DNA of 64,000 nucleotides from Batkoa obscura (lineage: Eukaryota > Entomophthoromycota > Entomophthoromycetes > Entomophthorales > Batkoaceae): positions 1,612,001 to 1,676,000 of the forward strand of contig JASVEC010000005.1 of assembly GCA_030770535.1 (NCBI GenBank), written 5' to 3'. The notes beneath the pieces are model-generated. The model was not told the DNA's origin. It saw nothing but the letters and a program-made list of their open reading frames with translations, and did not search any database. Shown here piece after piece: positions 59,475 through 64,000 of the stretch. The position numbers and the translations under genes are program-made. Numbering within the stretch: position 1 is the first letter of the stretch; each line of letters begins with the position of its first letter.

Positions 59475-59574
59475 TATGTGAGTATTTTTTGGTTTCTTTT
59501 ATTTTTTATCTCTTAAGCGATGTCAAGTGAAAAAATTAGTAATATGATTTTTATACAAAAAGAAGACACTCCTA
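59475..59574 (-). mobile_element. MITE-like element, copy 18 (most diverged)
   Basis: Reverse orientation: TATGTGAGTATTTTTTGG at the left, AGAAGACACTCCTATA at the right, with TCTCTTAAGCGATGTCAAGT in the middle. It is clearly of the family but old. Confidence 0.65.
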
Positions 59575-59836
59575 TATTGTTTGTAAAAAGCAGAATCAAA
59601 ATAATTAAACTATAGCATTGCATCTTAAAACATTTAATGTTTGCAAGTATAGTTATCACAACTTACACTAATATTTAAGTAACAGATAAAAAAGTCTTTT
59701 TTTAACATAGCAAAAGCTAAATACTTAAACTTACATTTACCTATATAGCATTTACGAACAAGTATTTTAAAAATTGTAAGAAAATCAAACTAAAGATACA
59801 ATATTTAAAATAAATAAATTTTTAATAAATAATAAA

Positions 59837-60718
59837 TTAGTAAGCATAGCCATATCCAATGTTACGAGCAAGATTAATATCAGCAGCAGCAGCAGCAGCA
59901 GCACCAAGATTCAATCCTGATCCATAACCATTATTATTTAATCCTAATCCAACTTTAGCAGCAGCAGCAGCATCAACATCAACTAATCCAGTATTTACTT
60001 TAGCACCTAATCCTGCAGCTAATCCTACAGCTAATCCATTGTTATATGAGCCATAATCTCTTCTATAGTATTTACGACTACCACTAGTGAGTCCTAAACC
60101 TAAACCTAAATCAGCACCAAGACCAATATTAGCAATATGTGCAACATTTAAATTAGCATCAGCAACAGCTCCAGCATTAACTCCATTATTATTGATATTA
60201 GCAGCAGCAGCAGCTCCAGCATTTAACCCAATCAAGTTACCTACATTTAATCCAGTAACAGCACCAGCGGCAACATTAGTACCGGTATAGGAATTAGAAG
60301 TTAAACCTAAACCTGCTCCTAATCCTGCAACAATCCCGGTGTTAGTTGGACCATATCCATAGTCTCTTCTATAGTATTTACGACTACCACTAGTGAGTCC
60401 TAAACCTAAACCAGCACCAAGATCAACATTAACAATACGTGCAACATTTAAATTAGCATCAGCAACAGCTCCAGCATTAACTCCATTATTATTGATATTA
60501 GCAGCAGCAGCAGCTCCAGCATTTAACCCAATCAAGTTACCTACATTTAATCCAGTAACAGCACCAGCGGCAACATTAGTACCGGTATAGGAATTAGAAG
60601 TTAAACCTAAACCTGCTCCTAATCCTGCAACGATTCCAGTATTAGACGAACCATATCCATAATCAGAAGGAGCAGCAAGGATTGAAGCAATAAAGGTAGT
60701 TAAGTAAATAAATTTCAT
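59837..60718 (-). CDS. Secreted kexin-type repeat protein, copy A
   Basis: A single frame of 293 residues with a signal peptide (MKFIYLTTFIASILAAPS). The mature part has two near-identical units of about 100 residues and a shorter third unit. Each begins DYG (DYGYGSSNTG, DYGYGPTNTG, DYGSYNNGLA); the second and third directly follow SGSRKYYRR. The paired arginines are classic Kex2-type sites, so three secreted peptides would be released in the Golgi. The units are rich in Gly, Ala, Asn and Leu (GLGAGLGL, AAAAANINNN), low in charge and without cysteine, suggesting aggregating or surface-coating peptides. The family is not recognised; it resembles kexin-processed repeat proteins of other fungi (such as repellents) only in layout. 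It is identical in protein sequence to copy B at 62577-63458. Confidence 0.78.
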   Translation of the reverse strand: MKFIYLTTFIASILAAPSDYGYGSSNTGIVAGLGAGLGLTSNSYTGTNVAAGAVTGLNVGNLIGLNAGAAAAANINNNGVNAGAVADANLNVARIVNVDLGAGLGLGLTSGSRKYYRRDYGYGPTNTGIVAGLGAGLGLTSNSYTGTNVAAGAVTGLNVGNLIGLNAGAAAAANINNNGVNAGAVADANLNVAHIANIGLGADLGLGLGLTSGSRKYYRRDYGSYNNGLAVGLAAGLGAKVNTGLVDVDAAAAAKVGLGLNNNGYGSGLNLGAAAAAAADINLARNIGYGYAY

Positions 60719-60821
60719 TGTTGAATATTAAAAGTATTAATTTTATAGTATTAAGTATTAAGTATTAGTTTTTATAATTAATTGTTATAAATTGTTATAA
60801 TCTTTAAAGGTATGTTTTTGA

Positions 60822-60835
60822 GCCTTTTTATATCC
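60822..60835 (-). promoter_or_regulatory. TATA box of secreted-protein copy A
   Basis: GGATATAAAAAGG on the minus strand, about 110 bases upstream of the ATG, with ATCAAA just before it. It is conserved in copy B and, in part, before the eroded paralog. Confidence 0.55.
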
Positions 60836-62459
60836 TTTGATGTTAGGCTTAAGTTCTAAAAGCGTTTAATTACTCCTTAAATTCAATTTTTAGTATGCTT
60901 TGAATTATGCTACTTATATTTCAGTTTTTTAGTTAAAACTGTGTGTGTAGCTATAGTATTGAAAGAATATATTATAAAATTAACTATATTCGACTTGGAG
61001 GGGTATATTGGATATAAGCCATATATAACTATGGTGTGTGGTATTTGTATTAATAGTTGGTATGCATCAAAATTATCACGAAAAACAGTATAGCTTGAAT
61101 ATAAAAAATAGTATATTCTAACAAGTTTGATAATAATATTTAGTCAATTTAAATTAACAAACAAAACACTAAAATAACAATGTGTATGTGAAATATGCTT
61201 ATTTGTTGGTAGTTTTTTGAATACTATAAAATATACAATAGTATAGATACATGTGACAAAGCAAAAGTTAAGATATTTATAACTAAATAGCTGAAATAAA
61301 AGTAGGGGGAAAGATTTTATCATTTAGTCTTTATATAAAACTAAATAATTAAGATTAAACAGCTAAAAATGGATTACTACATCAAAATTTTACATTCAAA
61401 ATTTTATTGTTTTAGCTGTTAATTTAATAATCAATTTCACTTATCCCTATTAAATTAAATTTTACACACTTTTTACCTCAAATCCAGATTTTCATAATTT
61501 TCTAAATATAATAAAATTTACCTTAATCTATAGTCTAGTCTTAAATACAAGTGCAATATATTATATTTATGCACATGTTTTTCGTTAGTTTATTTTATAA
61601 ATAATATTTAATCAATTCTATATAATTTAATCTATTATAAAAATATAGAGTGGAGAAACTATTTAACAATAAAATAACAAACTCAATATTTAATAAAATA
61701 TCTAAAATTGCTTATCATCACTTAGATTATTCTTTGAACTTATTAAACATATTCCTGCCCCAATAATTTAAATTATTAATTGCCAAATATTATGTTTTAT
61801 CAGATAATAAATATTTGTTTAGAAGTATTAATTTTACAAATTAGAGTGCTTAAAATATTAAATGCTTTTCACCCCTTTACTTCAAAATTAAAAATTTGTA
61901 ATCACACAGCTGCTTAAAACCATTTAAAGAGATTTTAAAATCTCATCTAACAAAACTCTTACTAATTCTGCATAATTATATAATAATTTTAGTTTAATTT
62001 ATTCAGTGACAAAATGTTTCAACTAATTTTATGTTATTTATTTTGTGTTATAAGCCGAAGTAAAAATATATTCTTCACAACAAAAAATATATTAATACTC
62101 TTTTTATATATTAATAATCAAAACAACACAAATAATTAAACGTCCCACAACCACAACTTGACTTTATAATTAATAGAACCTCAATGTTTGATTTAAAAAC
62201 CAAAATTGGAATTGAAAACAAAACGTTTTTGACTAAATTTTCTCCACCCGATCAAAGCACCTTAATTCTAGAAAATAAAGTAGGGTGTTAAAAAAGCATA
62301 GCATGCTTGAAACTATAGAAAACAATAATTATAGTTAGCTAGTCTTAGCTAAAAAATCAAATTGATTAGCAATTGACTTGAAGATGGGGATAATAAAGAC
62401 CCCTTAAATGAAGCATTATACTGAATACTCAAAAACTAGAACTTAAGCCTAACATCAAA

Positions 62460-62473
62460 GGATATAAAAAGGC
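62460..62473 (+). promoter_or_regulatory. TATA box of secreted-protein copy B
   Basis: GGATATAAAAAGG, about 110 bases upstream of the ATG at 62577; identical to the site in copy A. Confidence 0.55.
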
Positions 62474-62576
62474 TCAAAAACATACCTTTAAAGATTATAA
62501 CAATTTATAACAATTAATTATAAAAACTAATACTTAATACTTAATACTATAAAATTAATACTTTTAATATTCAACA

Positions 62577-63458
62577 ATGAAATTTATTTACTTAACTACC
62601 TTTATTGCTTCAATCCTTGCTGCTCCTTCTGATTATGGATATGGTTCGTCTAATACTGGAATCGTTGCAGGATTAGGAGCAGGTTTAGGTTTAACTTCTA
62701 ATTCCTATACCGGTACTAATGTTGCCGCTGGTGCTGTTACTGGATTAAATGTAGGTAACTTGATTGGGTTAAATGCTGGAGCTGCTGCTGCTGCTAATAT
62801 CAATAATAATGGAGTTAATGCTGGAGCTGTTGCTGATGCTAATTTAAATGTTGCACGTATTGTTAATGTTGATCTTGGTGCTGGTTTAGGTTTAGGACTC
62901 ACTAGTGGTAGTCGTAAATACTATAGAAGAGACTATGGATATGGTCCAACTAACACCGGGATTGTTGCAGGATTAGGAGCAGGTTTAGGTTTAACTTCTA
63001 ATTCCTATACCGGTACTAATGTTGCCGCTGGTGCTGTTACTGGATTAAATGTAGGTAACTTGATTGGGTTAAATGCTGGAGCTGCTGCTGCTGCTAATAT
63101 CAATAATAATGGAGTTAATGCTGGAGCTGTTGCTGATGCTAATTTAAATGTTGCACATATTGCTAATATTGGTCTTGGTGCTGATTTAGGTTTAGGTTTA
63201 GGACTCACTAGTGGTAGTCGTAAATACTATAGAAGAGATTATGGCTCATATAACAATGGATTAGCTGTAGGATTAGCTGCAGGATTAGGTGCTAAAGTAA
63301 ATACTGGATTAGTTGATGTTGATGCTGCTGCTGCTGCTAAAGTTGGATTAGGATTAAATAATAATGGTTATGGATCAGGATTGAATCTTGGTGCTGCTGC
63401 TGCTGCTGCTGCTGATATTAATCTTGCTCGTAACATTGGATATGGCTATGCTTACTAA
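62577..63458 (+). CDS. Secreted kexin-type repeat protein, copy B
   Basis: 293 residues, the same at every position as copy A. Within the protein, residues of about 19-118 and 119-222 are a tandem duplication differing at only a few sites (ARIVNVDLGAGLG against AHIANIGLGADLG, and SSNTG against PTNTG). The third unit is shorter, starts DYGSYNNGLAVGL and ends NLARNIGYGYAY. The paired-arginine sites lie at the two unit borders. Signal peptide, unit starts and lack of cysteines are as in copy A. Two outward-facing copies with identical promoters should double the dose; whether both are expressed cannot be seen. Confidence 0.78.
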   Translation: MKFIYLTTFIASILAAPSDYGYGSSNTGIVAGLGAGLGLTSNSYTGTNVAAGAVTGLNVGNLIGLNAGAAAAANINNNGVNAGAVADANLNVARIVNVDLGAGLGLGLTSGSRKYYRRDYGYGPTNTGIVAGLGAGLGLTSNSYTGTNVAAGAVTGLNVGNLIGLNAGAAAAANINNNGVNAGAVADANLNVAHIANIGLGADLGLGLGLTSGSRKYYRRDYGSYNNGLAVGLAAGLGAKVNTGLVDVDAAAAAKVGLGLNNNGYGSGLNLGAAAAAAADINLARNIGYGYAY

Positions 63459-64000
63459 TTTATTATTTATTAAAAATTTATTTATTTTAAATATTGTATC
63501 TTTAGTTTGATTTTCTTACAATTTTTAAAATACTTGTTCGTAAATGCTATATAGGTAAATGTAAGTTTAAGTATTTAGCTTTTAGTATTTATTCCAAAGC
63601 TTCTTTTATTATTATCATCTAAATATGTGATTTTTCTTTCGGTAAGTTAATTACATTACTTATTTCTACTGCTAAAATTTAGGATCATTGAATACCCCTG
63701 CTATATACTCAATTAAGAAGTCATAAGTAATATTTATATCATAATCGAGTAGTATGGCCTGCCTTTTTAGACTGCTTACTATGAGCCCAAACACCCAATA
63801 GCTGAAAAATTAAAAACACTTGATAGTTAAGATTATAAATATAATGTGTATATATTTAACTAGTGACTGAGTAATCCAAACAGAAAATTGTGCACATGGT
63901 CTACATTTCTGTTTTGATTTGAAGTAGCCTAGACTCAATCACTAGTATCTCTCAGGTAACTTAATCTTTTATATTTTAAGGTATACTTTTCAATTCAGAA
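63459..64000. other. 3' flank, nothing recognised
   Basis: The first 125 bases belong to the inverted duplication. The remaining ~420 bases show no supported feature. Confidence 0.5.

Larger units (their letters stand above)
58078..59836. other. Intergenic with foldback and three MITE copies
   Basis: Contains a foldback at 58244-58410 and MITE copies at 58513-58606, 59279-59385 and 59475-59574. The left arm of the large inverted duplication begins at 59712. No gene seen. Confidence 0.55.
59712..60858. repeat. Left arm of 1,147-base inverted duplication
   Basis: It pairs base for base, as far as I checked, with 62437-63583 in reverse orientation. Outer edge AAAAGCTAAATACTT, inner edge GGCTTAAGTTCTA. 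The arms contain the whole secreted-protein gene, about 140 bases of upstream DNA and about 125 bases downstream. Both arms are the same length, so no insertions or deletions separate them. The spacer (60859-62436) is 1,578 bases. Confidence 0.9.
60719..62576. other. Shared upstream region and spacer between the two secreted-protein copies
   Basis: The outer parts (60719-60858 and 62437-62576) are the duplicated promoters. The 1,578-base single-copy spacer is A+T-rich with no frame I trust and no MITE copy. Both genes are transcribed outwards from this region. Confidence 0.6.
62437..63583. repeat. Right arm of 1,147-base inverted duplication
   Basis: Reverse complement of 59712-60858. It starts TAGAACTTAAGCC and ends GTATTTAGCTTTT. 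The flanking DNA outside both arms is unrelated (CATAGC before the left arm against AGTATTT after the right). Confidence 0.9.

Noticed and set aside
1-64000. CRISPR array, bacterial operons or rRNA genes
   Set aside because: No spaced direct repeats of that type, no ribosome-binding sites and no rRNA sequence; introns and gene content are fungal.

Overview
The window looks like nuclear DNA of a filamentous or otherwise non-yeast fungus with a very A+T-rich genome (about three quarters A+T by eye). Supporting signs are short GT-AG introns of about 45-60 bases, an ATG17 scaffold, a NoxR/p67phox-type NADPH oxidase regulator, a large eIF4G with a C-terminal MA3 domain, a mitochondrial small-subunit ribosomal protein (mS35/Rsm24) and secreted repeat proteins with dibasic (kexin-type) sites. 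The lineage cannot be fixed from the sequence alone; an early-diverging, A+T-rich fungus is an inference.

Layout. 1-363: 3' end of a membrane-protein gene. 2576-8252: uridine phosphorylase (+), ATG17 (-) and noxR (-). 8253-14035: gene-poor DNA with short inverted-repeat elements and a decayed DNA-transposon transposase. 14036-16018: complete twelve-exon cytochrome P450. 17011-24068: UBTD-type ubiquitin-like protein (-), RSM24 (+), SGD1/NOM1 (+) and a tyrosine phosphatase (-). 26540-35902: eIF4G, an unrecognised basic protein and an Hst3/Hst4-type sirtuin, all (+). 37730-38448: 3' half of a second P450, directly downstream of a cluster of short mobile elements. 38628-39211: small unrecognised gene. 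40147-56110: the giant ribosome-assembly ATPase midasin (MDN1), intronless. 56373-63583: a region of small secreted proteins. It holds a glycine-rich protein, a decayed paralog, and two protein-identical copies of a secreted repeat protein in a 1,147-base inverted duplication.

Two things stand out. First, at least 18 copies of a roughly 100-base element with TATGGGGATG-type terminal inverted repeats and TA at both ends (MITE-like) are scattered through the intergenic DNA. None lies in a host exon I could define. One splits a transposase remnant, two share a single TA, one carries a duplicated end, and four sit just 5' of the truncated P450. Second, the secreted protein at 59837-60718 and 62577-63458 is built as signal peptide plus three units. 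Each unit begins DYG, and units two and three follow a YYRR site, which suggests kexin processing. A third, eroded copy lies at 57349-58077.

Genes tied to ribosome production and translation (MDN1, SGD1, eIF4G, RSM24) share the window, but scattered orientation and spacing show no operon-like grouping. MDN1, eIF4G and the P450 fragment are broken by nine single-base frame interruptions (five, two and two). At most of these the frame is restored by one extra base in a short homopolymer. Residual assembly error is therefore as likely as true gene damage, and MDN1 and eIF4G are annotated here as intact genes.
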